64,000 nucleotides of DNA, from contig JAZGTN010000017.1 in assembly GCA_037783415.1 (NCBI GenBank), positions 1,990,501 to 2,054,500 on the forward strand. Direction: 5' to 3'. The notes beneath the pieces were generated by a model. It had not been told where the DNA came from and did no database searches. It was given only the letters and a program-made list of their open reading frames with translations. This document shows, one piece after another, positions 45,975-57,961 of the stretch. Positions within the stretch are counted from its first letter, which is position 1. Each line of letters starts with the position of its first letter. The DNA is from Leptasterias polaris (taxonomy: Eukaryota > Echinodermata > Asteroidea > Forcipulatida > Asteriidae). The translations under genes and the position numbers were made by a program.

Positions 45975-46518
45975 CACGATGGTATGTAACTTATCCCAAT
46001 CCAATGCCTTTTAACGAAAACCCTATTAGAACGTACGTATATCCTCTCTCGATTCAATATCACGGCAGTCTTTGACGCCTAGCCGTGATTGCGCAATCAC
46101 GGCACAATTTGCTTCGTAGCCATGGTTTGTGTTTGAACAACCAAAACGTTACTAAAACGATTTTTTGTACACAAAAAGAAAAATACGTCTACAAATGACG
46201 TCATGATGACGTGACGAAAAATGTTAGAACAGATTTCACATCTACATCACGAGACGATCCCATATCTGAAAAAAGTTTGAAGATCGGATGTAAACTTCTG
46301 GGAGATATGGTGTTAACAAGATTGGCTAATTATATATTCATACAGCTGTCACGTGAATAATTAATTAAGAATTTTAATCTAATTACATCTAAAATTTAAG
46401 TCAGGGCCTAAGCTATACAATGGTATATGATTTGTCTACTTTTGATAATTTTAAAAGGGACATATGGCGTTCGAAAGAGACCCAGGTTATGTCAATACGA
46501 TTTTATGGAAAGAAAGAA
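45975..46518. repeat. Dispersed repeat flanking the transposon (copy at 63,255-63,800)
   Basis: It begins CACGATGGTATGTAACTTAT and includes AGCCGTGATTGCGCAATCAC (a near-perfect palindrome) and ATGACGTCATGATGACGTGA. The copy at 63,255-63,800 is nearly identical. It ends at a GAAAGAAAGAA tract where the next module begins. Confidence 0.85.
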
Positions 46519-47837
46519 TAACTAGGCATAATTTTTTGTTGGAAACAAAAAAGAGGTGTTCGGTGTGACCTCGTGTTTCAAAGAAATGTTATAAACATGT
46601 CTGTGTATTAAATATTGTATACTTCTATAGAGTCTTTAGAATGGTGGTTCTAAAGATTTGACCAAACTTTTTGGATGTAACACATCCCAGCTTGAGTACA
46701 TGCAAAGTTTCCATTTGATCACCAAAGTTGTTCTGTACATATAGATCTTGTAAAACACTACCTTGGTGGTGACATAACATGAAAATCGATGACGTCGTGA
46801 AAACGTCACTCCACGTTATATCCTTGTAGGACCTTCGAAGTCTCATGCAAAATGAAATTTGACTATAGCTTGCTTTGTACTGAAGATATGTACCAATTGG
46901 TCAAAATTTCAAAAATTTGTTTAAAAAAAATTGATGACGTCATCAAGTCGTCACTCTAGCTTTAAGTAGTCAATATAACTGTCTATCAACATGCCAAGTT
47001 TCAACTCAGTCAAACTTGTGGTTTTGTAGATACACAGCTTCAAAAAGTAAACCTTTAATGCCTGGATACCAGGGATTGTGTGGAGTACTGAGCCACTTCA
47101 CACCTATGAAATGTCCCATATGGTCTGCGTCTCAAAACAGCCTCTCCTAGTCAAACTCCTATCTGCCCGGCTTCACGTGCCGACCCCTGTTGCGAACTGT
47201 GGGCAGAGGTGTGCAGGCGTGTTTCTGGCGCCCTAAAACCAGATCGCTCCGGGTAGATGGGACTCGTTAGCCATGGAAGGTTGCCCATCTAGGAGAAGGA
47301 AAACTCTGATTTCAAACCTGGGCAGATGGGGCTCGTAAGCCATGGAAGGCAGTTCATCTAGGAGAAGGAAAACTCTGATTTTAAACCCGAGTGCGGGAGC
47401 ACAGGGAGATGTTGAGGAACGAGGACGAAACAGTCTAGCCCATGGTCTGAAGGATGATGCCGACACAGATGGATATCTACCATTCGCAGAAGCCAATCCT
47501 GAATCCCATGAGCGAAGAGCAGTTCTGCCCGACTGCCGCTCACTCTGACTTCACATCTCCAAGACTCTGATTGGACCTCCTCGTGGTAACTGTTGGAAAC
47601 TGCTCTCCGAGAGAGCAGGCGATTCAATCAGGGATCGAAGTTGCACCGTGGATGCATCCAAGGGCGGGAACCGTGAGTACTCTCACTTTCTTCGGCCATC
47701 CACTACAGCGAGAGATGATACTGCTCGTCTTGGCTTGTCCTTGCCAGCAATCCATATCACCTCACGCCTAGAGAGAGTTCCTGGTAACTGGCAAAACCCT
47801 GTGAACGCTAAAACTTTGCCAGCAGACTAATGGAAGA

Positions 47838-49457
47838 ATGACACACCGAAACAACCATACCGGCTCGGTTGTCGCCCGGGTTACCAAGGACCGCGCTGCC
47901 CAGTCCTTTCCGCTGGGAGTGAAAAGTATATTAGGAAAAAAGCGAACGAAGATCGTGTTTGCAGAATGGAATGTAAGAACCCTGCTAGACAGACCTGATG
48001 TAACTGAGAGACCAGAGAGACAAACAGCACTGGTCGCCCGAGAGCTACGCAGATACAGTGTAGACATTGCTGCTCTCAGTGAGACACGATTCTTAGAGAG
48101 TGGATCATTAGAGGAAGCCCTTGCAGGGTACACATTTTTCTGGAGTGGTAAACCGACAGGGTCGAGACGTGACCACGGAGTGGGATTAGCCATCAAAACC
48201 CAACTTAGCAGAAAATTACCGCAACTACCAACAGCTATTAATGAACGACTCATGTCATTGCGCATACCTTTAGACCACAATAATAACCTGACCATTATAA
48301 GCGTGTACGCACCAACAATGTCCTATCCCGAGGAGGATATAGACCACTTCTACCAACAACTACAGCATATAGTAAATCAAAATCCAACAGACAAACTGAT
48401 CATCCTAGGGGACTTCAATGCAAGAGTGGGAGCAGATAACACCTCATGGAATGAAGCACTGGGCAAATTTGGGATTGGAAAAATGAACTCAAACGGAGAA
48501 AAACTTTTGGCGTTCTGCACAGAGAACAACCTCATCATCACCAACACAATGTTCAAAGCACCTGACTGTAAGAAAACCACCTGGATGCACCCTCGTTCCA
48601 AGCACTGGCACCAGATCGACTTCATAGTCACCAGGCAACGGGACAAGACGGACGTGCTGTCGACAACTGTGATGAGAGGAGCGAACTGTAGTACAGACCA
48701 TCAAATGCTGAGAGCAAAGTTCTCCCTCGGACTCAGAAAGGTATACAGCAAACAAGGCTCAAAGAAACCAGCCAAACTAAACACCCAAGCTCTGAAAGAT
48801 CCGCGAGTTCGGGACCAGCTTGAGAATGAGATCACCAAGGCGATAAATGAGATTCCCCCAGTGCAAGATGAAGATGTAAACAAGGTATGGGAGACCCTCA
48901 AGGACACCATCTTCAGTTCCGCTGAAAAACTCCTTGGAAAAGAAAAAAAGAAAAATCAGGATTGGTTTGATGAGAACGACCCCGAAATACAAAATCTAAT
49001 AGCGAATAAGAACACTGCTTACTGCAAACTCCTGACTGACAAACATACCAGAGCGAAGACCAAAGCCTTCAAAGAGGCCTGTAGACAACTGCAGGTTAAA
49101 ACTAGAGAGATGAAAACAAAGTGGTGGGAAGAGAAAGCAAAGGAACTACAATATCACGCAGACACTAACAACATGAAAGGATTTTACTGTGGGCTGAGGG
49201 AGGTGTGGGGACCGAGAGTGAGTGCCACTTCTCAACTGAAATCCGCAGACGGATCGGTAACACTCACAGATGATAAAATGATACTCGAGCGATGGGCAGA
49301 GCACTTCAACACCCTGCTAAATGACATAGGTGATGTATCCCTTGACACGATCAACGAGATGCCACAGAAACCCAGGGCTGACTGGCTGGATCAGGAACCT
49401 GAGACGAAGTTGAAAAGGCCATCGGGCAGCTGTCCGATGGAAAAGCACCCGGATTAG
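47838..49457 (+). pseudogene. LINE polyprotein, N-terminal APE endonuclease half (frameshifted)
   Basis: Endonuclease motifs are in order: EWNVRTLLD, ALSETRF (catalytic E), IISVYAPT, LIILGDFNARVG, DFIVTRQR and CSTDHQML. These are the APE-like residues that nick target DNA for target-primed reverse transcription. A coiled, Lys-rich linker follows. The frame is lost near 49,400, one base short of the frame that continues as DEVEKAIGQLSDGKAPGLDC, and stops at 49,457. The usual family length would be about 1,045 residues in one frame. Confidence 0.86.
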
Positions 49458-50977
49458 ACTGCATTCCTGGCGAAATCCTAAAACAAGGTGGACAACTTCT
49501 GAAAGAAACCCTGGCGAAATTCATCATCAAACTGTGGAGAAAGACTGAAATTCCATCAGACTGGCGAAATGCGAGCATGATCACCATATTCAAAAAGGGT
49601 GATAGGACAGATTGTGGTAACTATAGGGGAATATCGCTCTTGTCTATGGCTGGCAAAGTCCTCGCGAGAGTCATCCTCAACCGACTCAATGTACATCTAG
49701 AGAGCGGACTGCTCCCCGAGGCTCAATGTGGCTTCCGATCTGAGAGGAGCACGGTAGACATGGTGTTTGCGTTACGACAGATACAGGAAAAATGTGTCGA
49801 ACAAAACCGACCTCTATATGCTGTCTTCATTGACTTCACCAAGGCGTTTGACACTGTGTCGAGAGACGGCCTGTGGATAGTACTGGCTAAAGCGGGATGC
49901 CCAGAGCACTTCGTGGAAATGATCAAACAATTCCATGATGGCATGACTGCGCAGGTTAACATCAGAGGGAACTCTTCAGAACCTTTTCCAGTCAACAATG
50001 GCGTTAAACAAGGTTGTGTATTGGCACCCTCCCTATTTAGCATCTTCCTATCTGCAGTGTTGGACAAAGCATACAAATTAAACAACAAAGGTGTGTATAT
50101 CCAGACTCGGCCCGGAGCAGACTTGTTCAACCTCAGCCAGTTTAAAGCTAAGCGTAAAACGAGGCAGCAGCTGGTTAGAGAACTGATGTTTGCGGACGAC
50201 ACAGCACTGATAGCCCATAGCCATGAGGACATCCAACAGATAACATCATTATTTGCTGAAGCGGCGACAGCCTTTGGGCTGCGCATAAACATGCGCAAAA
50301 CAGAGGTGCTGTACCAGCCATGCAAACTGGATAGTCAACCTCCCAGCGATGTTAAGTTGGCAGACTCGACACTAGCAAATGTCTCGAGATTCACATACCT
50401 TGGTAGCACAGTCACGTCTGATGCCAAGTTAGATGTCGAACTGCAGACTCGCATGGCAAAGGCCTCAGCAAGCTTTGGTCGACTCAATGATAGACTATGG
50501 AGAAACAAGGATGTATCCACCAAAGTAAAAAGCCAGGTCTACAGAGCTGTGGTACTATCCACACTACTATATGGCGCCGAAACTTGGACCATATATAAAG
50601 CCCAGGTTCACAAGCTCACCACCTTCATGATGAAACACCTAAGATACATAATGAACATCAGGTGGTGGCACTACAGAAGAAATGTAGACATTCTCAAACA
50701 AGCAGGCCTCCCGTCCATGTACGATATGTTGATCCAGAAGAACCTGCGTTGGGCAGGACATGTTGCAAGGATGGAAAACACCCGCCTCCCTAAACAAATG
50801 CTCTTCTCACAACTGCCGTCTGGGGACAGGAATAGAGGTCGCCCAAAGCTAAGATTCAAAGATACTGTGAAACGTCATCTGAAAGAAAAGGGTATCGATG
50901 CGGGAGACTGGTACACGCTGGCTCAAGACCGCAGCTCATGGAGAAAGATGATCAATACTTCCAGCAGTCAGTCTTAA
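49402..50977 (+). pseudogene. LINE polyprotein, reverse transcriptase half
   Basis: Downstream of the frameshift the second frame encodes FKKGDRTDCGNYRGISLL, PEAQCGFRSERSTVDMVF, VFIDFTKAFDTVSRDGLW, GVKQGCVLAPSLFS and LMFADDTALIAHS (catalytic FADD). It ends with RWAGHVARMENTRLPKQ and GRPKLRFKDTVKRHLK. All core RT blocks look intact, so a single base change separates this copy from an open polyprotein. Clade not assigned beyond APE-type. Confidence 0.88.
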
Positions 50978-51930
50978 TCGGATACGATGGACTGCTTACA
51001 CACCACGTGACACATGATGACGTCATCAATCTAAAAATTCACACATATGTTGTCTGCAAGAAGGTCATTATGTATACCAATTTTGAAACGATTATCATAA
51101 ACTTCGCCACAGACATCTAGTAAAAGTGTATTTTTAATTGTTTTCAACCTGCCGCTAGAGGGCGCTCTTGACTTTTATGACGTCACTTGTCTTATTTTGT
51201 TAAACCAGACTCTTGCTCGACTATAACACCGTTAAAAAAAACTTCAAAAAGTGTGCCACTTTTAAATTACAAGGCACTTCCTGTTTCTTCCTGTTTCGAC
51301 CGGAAGTAGAGGTCAAGTCATGTCACGCACACAATAAAAAATGAAGACCTATATTACCTCTATATATTTCCGCAAAAAGCAACCGACGGTCTCATCATCT
51401 TGATTTGATATGGATTTTGAAAGATTAAAAATTTTTATGTTTAAAAACCTTGTAACTTGACACCTGATGACGTCATCATGACGTCATTACTACATAATGG
51501 AGGTTTTATTAAGGTCCTAACATGGTGTAAATTTGAATTTGATCAGATATACAGAAGTTAAGATTTTTGCCGGAAATTGTTTTTTTGAAGAATTACACAA
51601 AGGCAAACTTTGACCTTCCGGTACGACCGGAAGTAAAGGTCATGTGAATTTGGAGTTAACTTTTCAAATGTTTCCCGTATCGTGATCTATGATATGCCTA
51701 AATATGAACACTGTAGCTTTAATATTCAGAGACATACGGGCATTCGCAAAAGGTCACTTTTTAAACTTAAATGGCTTGTAATTTGACACCCGATGACGTC
51801 ATCATGACGTAACTGAAACGGTTTCATCTCCTAATGGTTATCTAACTACATGTAAAGTTTAAAGTTTATATGAGCTTGGGAAGTGTGCTTTTGTTACCGG
51901 ACAATCGACGGCCAGAAGAAGAAGAAGTAA

Positions 51931-53192
51931 TAACTAGGCATAATTTTTTGTTGGAAACAAAAAAGAGGTGTTCGGTGTGACCTCGTGTTTCAAAGAAATG
52001 TTATAAACATGTCTGTGTATTAAATATTTTATACTTCTATAGAGTCTTTAGAATGGTGGTTCTAAAGATTTGACCAAACTTTTTGGATGTAACACATCCC
52101 AGCTTGAGTACATGCAAAGTTTCCATTTGATCACCAAACTTGTTCTGTACATATAGATCTTGTAAAACACTACCTTGGTGGTGACATAACATGAAAATCG
52201 ATGACGTCGTGAAAACGTCACTCCACGTTTCCTTGTTGGACCTTCCAAGTCTCATGCAAAATGAAATTTGACTATAGCTTGCTTTGTACTGAAGATATGT
52301 ACCAATTGGTCAAAATTTCTAAAATTTGAAGAAACAAAATTTGATGACGTCATCAAGTCGTCACTCTAGCTTTAAGTAGTCAATATAACTGTCTATCAAC
52401 ATGCCAAGTTTCAACTCAGTCAAACTTGTGGTTTTGTAGATACACAGCTTCAAAAAGTAAACCTTTAATGCGATACCACGTGACACATGATGACGTCATC
52501 AATCTAAAAATTCACACATATGTTGTCTGTATGAAGGTCATTATGTATACCAATTTTGAAACGATTAGCATAAACTTCGCCACAGACATCTAGTAAAAGT
52601 GTATTTTTAATTGTTTTCAACCTGCCGCTAGAGGGCGCTCTTGACTTTTATGACGTCACTTGTCTTATTTTTTGAAACCAGACTCTTGCTCGACTATAAC
52701 ACCGTTAAAAAAAACTTCAAAAAGTGTGCCACTTTTAAATTACAAGGCACTTCCGGTTTCTTCCTGTTTCGACCAGAAGTAGAGGTCATGTGAGGTCACG
52801 CACACGACAAAAACTAAAGACCTATATGACCTAAGTATGATCCCGCATAAAACAACCGCCGGTCTCTTAAATGTGATTTGTTACAGAATTTCAAAGATTA
52901 ATTTATTTTTTTCTAAAAACCTTGTAATTTGACACCTGATGACGTCATCATGACGTAAATGAAACGGTTTCGTCTCCTAATGGTTATCTAACTATGGTAA
53001 AAATTTCAAGTTTATATGAGCTTGGGAAGTGTGCTTTTGTTAGCGGACAAGCGGGGAAGAGAAGAAGAAGAATCTGAAGAAGTAAAAAAAAAACCCGAAC
53101 AATAACAAGAGGTATGCGGACTTTTGTCCGAACACCTAAAAAAAAAACACGAACAATAACAAGAGGTGTTCGGAGCAAGCTCTCCGAACACC
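51931..53192. repeat. TGACGTCA-rich tandem repeat, unit 2 (1,262 bp)
   Basis: The complete unit runs from TAACTAGGCATAATTTTTTG to the hairpin AGGTGTTCGGAG-CAAG-CTCTCCGAACACCT. It contains several GATGACGTCATCATGACGT palindromes and CCGGAAGT-type motifs. Confidence 0.88.
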
Positions 53193-53925
53193 TAACTAGG
53201 CATAATTTTTTGTAGGAAACAAAAAAGAGGTGTTCGGTGTGACCTCGTGTTTCAAAGAAATGTTATAAACATGTCTGTGTATTAAATATTGATATACTTC
53301 TATAGAGTCTTTAGAATGGTGGTTCTAAAGATTTGACCAAACTTTTTGGATGTAACACATCCCAGCTTGAGTACATGCAAAGTTTCCATTTGATCACCAA
53401 AGTTGTTCTGTACATATAGATCTTGTAAAACACTACCTTGGTGGTGACATAACATGAAAATCGATGACGTCGTGAAAACGTCACTCAACATTATATCCTT
53501 GTAGGACCTTCCAAGTCTCATGCAAAATGAAATTTGACTATAGCTTGCTTTGTACTGAAGATATGTCATAATTGGTCAAAATTTCAAAAAATTGTAAAAA
53601 AAACATTGAGGACGTCATCAAATCGTCACTCTAGCTTTAAGTAGTTAATATCACTGTCTATCAACATGCCAAGTTTCAACTCAGTCAAACTTGTGGTTTT
53701 GTAGATACACAGCTTCAAAAAGTAAACTTTTAACGCGATACCACGTGACACATGATGACGTCATCAATCTAAAAATTCACACATATGTTGTCTGCATGAA
53801 GGTCATTATGTATAGCAATTTTGAAACGATTATCATAAACTTCACCACAGACATCTAGTAAAAGTGTATTTGGAGCTGTTTTTAACCTGCCGCCAGAGGG
53901 CGCTTTTAGATTTAAGACGTCATAT
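53193..53925. repeat. TGACGTCA-rich tandem repeat, unit 3 (3' truncated)
   Basis: It begins in register directly after unit 2, follows it to about GCCAGAGGGCGCTTTTAG, then diverges into unrelated sequence. Confidence 0.82.
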
Positions 53926-54889
53926 CACGCATAGAACAGAAGCACCACAAACTATAGAATGTTCCGAGTTTACATTATTCCACAAATCCCAAAATGTCTG
54001 TAGCGCTCGCAAGAGTTGACTTTTGAATTGCGAGTTTAATTACTCAATTGGTTTTTGGACGGCCATTGGATGGAAGTATAATGTTTCTTAAAACCCTGGA
54101 ATCAGCGGATGATCTCAAACCGTAGAACAATTTTTCTAATTTTGTTAATTAAAACACTTTTATTTTTTATTTTTTCGCTGAAATTAATTTTCATCCAACC
54201 CTGAACACCCCTTAACAAAGTGGCTGAACCGATTTTGCCCTAGCGGTCGTTCACGGGTAGGCCAGCTGTCACAAAGTGGGTCTGCGCCAAGGCGGCAATC
54301 CTTTGTGTACAAAAATTGCCGCCATAGTATGAACACATGCTCTTTGTCATATGTCTGTGAATGGAAACCAGAGCTGTTTGTTTACAATCATGACCCAGAA
54401 ATACCCTCAGGGTATATATAGGTGACCTGGCTACTGTTTCTTTTTTACCCTGTGGCTGTTTCATGTGTCAATTTCACTAATTACATAATAATTATGCCTA
54501 CCGCGTGAGCACATCCGTTCCACTGGGCAAATCACAAAATATCCGCCTCTTGCAGGGTTTTAATATGATCGGCTGGTTCCCTTTATGATCACATATGAAA
54601 TAATCGTGTACGATTTTTTTCACAACAATGCTTACATGTTTAGAATGATAGAACATAAGAATCAAGTGTTTCACGGGCGCGGGCATCGATCTGCATGCAA
54701 ATTTCCATGGTAGTCGCTTTGGGATCAAAACCCAATATTTTTGAATGATTATCCACTTGATTACAAGCCTAAAGATGTTATTCAAAATAATAAATGAAGT
54801 TGGCACCATTCCTGTGTCTATGAATGCAACAAAACATAAGCAGCTCGTGACCGTAGTTTTTATCTAGCGCCCTCTGTGTAAAGGCAGCG
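53926..54889. other. Unassigned sequence between repeat units
   Basis: No coding region or repeat family was recognised. It may be an insertion in the array or an original spacer. Confidence 0.5.
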
Positions 54890-56069
54890 CTGATGTAACA
54901 CATCCCAGCCTAAATACTGTCTTGCAAAGTTTAAGCTTGATGCCAAAGTTGTTCTGTACGTATTAGATCTTGTAAAACACTACCTTGGTGGTAATATAAC
55001 TTGAAAATTGATGACGTCATGCAGACGTCATCACTTCATATTTTATAAATTCATTACCTTTCAAGTTTCAAAAGCCTAGCATTTGTTTGTTAACGAGGTT
55101 TGCATGGACGGCTGTTTTAGAGACTAACAAAGCGTGTTGTCAAAAGCAGGTTGCGCGAACCTTGAACAGAGACTAGACCACAAGCTTGTTTATTGGACTT
55201 TGAACCTTGTGGTTGATTTTCCCACCGGTTCAGATCACTTAGTGTGAGTGTATCCCGTGGTTTAACAGCGGGTCAATAAATACCCGTAATAATTGGTCAA
55301 TATTTCAAATATTTGTATAAAAAAAGGAATTACGTCATCATGTTGTTTCTTTAGATTTACATAGTCAATATCACTGTCTTTCAACATGCCAAGTTTCAAC
55401 TCAGTCGAACTTGTGTTTTTGTACATACACGGCTTCAAAAAGTAAACCTTTAAGGCGATACCACGTGACACACGATGACGTCATCAATCTAAAACTTCAC
55501 ACATATGTTGTCTGCATGAAGGTCATTATGTATACCAATTTCGAAACGATTATCATAAACTTCGCCACAGACATCTAGTAAAAGTGTATTTTGTATTGTT
55601 TTCAACCTGCCGCTAGAGGGCGCTCTTGACTTTTATGACGTCACTTGTCTTATTTTGTTAAACCAGACTCTTGCTCGACTATAACACCGTTAAAAAAAAC
55701 TTCAAAAAGTGTGCCACTTTTAAATTACAAGGCACTTCCTGTTTCTTCCTGTTTCGACCGGAAGTAGAGGTCAAGTCATGTCACGCACACAATAAAAAAT
55801 GAAGACCCATATTACCTCTATATAATCCCGCAAAAAGTAACCGACGGTCCCTTCATCTTGATTTGATATGGATTTTTTAAGATTAAATTTTTTTAATTTT
55901 AAAAACCTTGTAACTTGACACCTGATGACGTCATTATGACGTAATTGACGCGGTTTCATCTCCTAATGGTTATCTAACTATGGTAGAAATTTCAAGTTTA
56001 TATGAGCTTGGAAAGTGTGCTTTTGTTAGCGGACAAGCGACGGAGAGAAGAAGAATAAGAAGTATTAAG
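54890..56069. repeat. TGACGTCA-rich repeat, unit 4 (headless, with ~190-bp insert)
   Basis: It resumes unit homology at ATGTAACACATCCCAGCC, is interrupted at about 55,080-55,265 by unrelated sequence, and continues to GAGAAGAAGAATAAGAAG. The next module (AACTAGACTTTCAG) starts at 56,070. Confidence 0.78.
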
Positions 56070-56740
56070 AACTAGACTTTCAGTTTTTGTCATGTGACAA
56101 AAACAAGGTGTTCGTGATGAGTGATTGAATGAATTAGTGACAACATTTAACTCATCAATCCAATGACCGGTTCAGGTGTTATGAGTTTTGTAAAAATTAA
56201 ACATCATGTTCCGGTATGAACCGGAAGTCAAGGGCAAATGGGGGTTACATTTTGTGTAGCGCTTGTTGAGATTTTGAAGACCTTTCTAATGATCAATAAA
56301 TTCTAAAAATCAAATGTATGGTTCGGAAGTTATGATTTTTTTCAATATAAAGTTTAAACTTCAGGTTTTGAAAGCCTTATCTGCCGACGTACAGAAAATA
56401 AACAACCAATGTCTGCTTATGATTTTTTCAGATACTAAATTATCAAGGTCAAATGGAGTCAATTTTTGTGTAACGTTTGTCGAACTTTTAATTACCTATC
56501 CGATGATGTGTAGATTGAAAAAATCAAACAAATGGTTCATGAGTTATGTTACAAAAATTAAACTCTCAGTTATTGTAATTTAATACCCGATGTGGTTATC
56601 ATGACGTCATTAAGTTTGTGTCATCTTGATACTGAGGTTCAATAATCTTATGAGTTTCAATGTTCAATTCAATTTCAATCTTAAGTTATTCTGTAGATAA
56701 GCCCGAAAACAATGTTATTAATTTATCAGCGCTGTTTTCT
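56070..56740. repeat. Hairpin-headed module starting AACTAGAC
   Basis: The head AACTAGACTTTCAG is followed by the hairpin GTTTTTGT-CATGTG-ACAAAAAC and AGGTGTTCG. The body has diverged GTTCCGGTATGAACCGGAAG and TATCATGACGTCAT segments. Confidence 0.55.
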
Positions 56741-56744
56741 ATAT

Positions 56745-57360
56745 TTCAAACGAAAGAGGGCGCTGTTGCAATTTTTGTTCCCTGCATTATAAAGATAATC
56801 AACACGACAATGACATCGCAGTGCACGGCACACAGTCAGCGCGTGAACTGGCTTGCATCAGTTTCAACGTTATGTGTACATAATGCGTTGTCAATGAAAG
56901 TGGGGGGGGGGGGTTACGAGTGGGTAGGTGCGCTTCATTGTCCGGTTTTAACAAGATGTAAAAGCTTAAACTGTTGTTATCTCAGTGCAAAAGTTTAAGT
57001 TTGTATCTTATAAGATCAATGCAAATGTATTCCTACTTGTAGTTTCGGTGCGAGACGTTGTTCATTATCACTCATCAACTATTGAGATTCTCCGCTCTGC
57101 ACTCAGCGCTCGATGTTTTAAAAACTATATTGCCAACAGTGCCCTCTTTCGTTGGACGAAAGAGAGCGCTGTTGGGAATTCCCCCCAAAAGTTCGCGCCA
57201 CATCACACACGCACAGTCGGCACTTGCACTGCATGTAGCGTACATAGTGTGCGTTGTTGTCAGTCGTCAGCGCTTACACGTAATGTGTACAATGCGTTGT
57301 CAATGAAAGTGGGGGGGGGGGGGGGGGTACGAGTAGGACGGTGCGCTTCATTTCCAAAAT
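56745..57360. repeat. Tandem duplication with poly-G tracts
   Basis: Two ~210-bp blocks (about 56,745-56,945 and 57,140-57,360) share GAAAGAG-GGCGCTGTTG, TAATG-CGTTGTCAATGAAAGTG plus a G-run, and GTGCGCTTCATT. Confidence 0.72.
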
Positions 57361-57960
57361 TAGTGGGAGGTGCACATCTTGTTTTTGATGTGAACAACTT
57401 ATGAACGAAACCTTATTAGGGGAAACTTTATCGAAGGGTTTTCAAATAATTATGTCATAATACAAAGTTGACGAAAAACATTCATCAGTCTGACCATTTT
57501 CTGACTATAGTGACACAGCCAACAATCATACCAATCCCTCCATTGCCCAATTCTATCTCTTCGACGTTCATACTAAACGTTCCTTGGTTTTAAAACCATT
57601 TCACCAACGTCACCACTTGATGATACAGGATAAACTTTATAACGTAATTGTGCATTAAATAAAAGAATCATTTTGAAAAGCATTGACGTTCACACAAAAA
57701 CTTACCGTTTTAGTCCCGTGTAGCAACGATAAACACATGCCGTGAGGAGGGTCTGAAGCACCCTTCACGATCCGATGACACATCCTCCTTCTCGGAGTGT
57801 GATCAAAACATAACCAATGTTCGTCCTTTTCTGCTTGCATTTTCTCACAAAATTAATAGTCATATGAATCACTGAAGTAGGTGGCCATCTCAGTGAAACT
57901 TCGTCTTCAATTCCATATTGATCATTAAGCCATGAGAAGGGCGAATAGGGGAACAATTGC
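57360..57960. repeat. Third copy of the foldback outer segment
   Basis: Direct repeat of about 60,500-61,110, sharing GGTGCACATC, GATGTGAACAACTTAT and ACAGGATAAACTTTATAACG, with scattered substitutions. Confidence 0.82.
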
Positions 57961-57961
57961 G

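Larger units (their letters stand above)
47061..51002 (+). mobile_element. Nearly full-length APE/RT non-LTR retrotransposon
   Basis: A ~780-bp 5' UTR precedes a polyprotein region (47838-50977), then a very short 3' UTR. The uninterrupted target sequence is present in the neighbouring repeat unit (TTTAATG-CGATA-CCACGTG). No obvious target duplication is seen; CGATA appears lost. Confidence 0.82.
46519..51930. repeat. TGACGTCA-rich tandem repeat, unit 1 (split by a LINE)
   Basis: The unit starts TAACTAGGCATAATTTTTTG and continues to a GAAGAAGAAG tail. It is interrupted by the LINE at about 47,061-51,002. Flanks on both sides match unit 2 at 52,461-52,485, which shows the empty site. Confidence 0.82.

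Noticed and set aside
52925..52970. Hammerhead ribozyme (CTGATGA plus hairpin plus GAAAC)
   Set aside because: Five extra bases separate stem II from GAAA, and GAAA is not conserved in the other repeat units.
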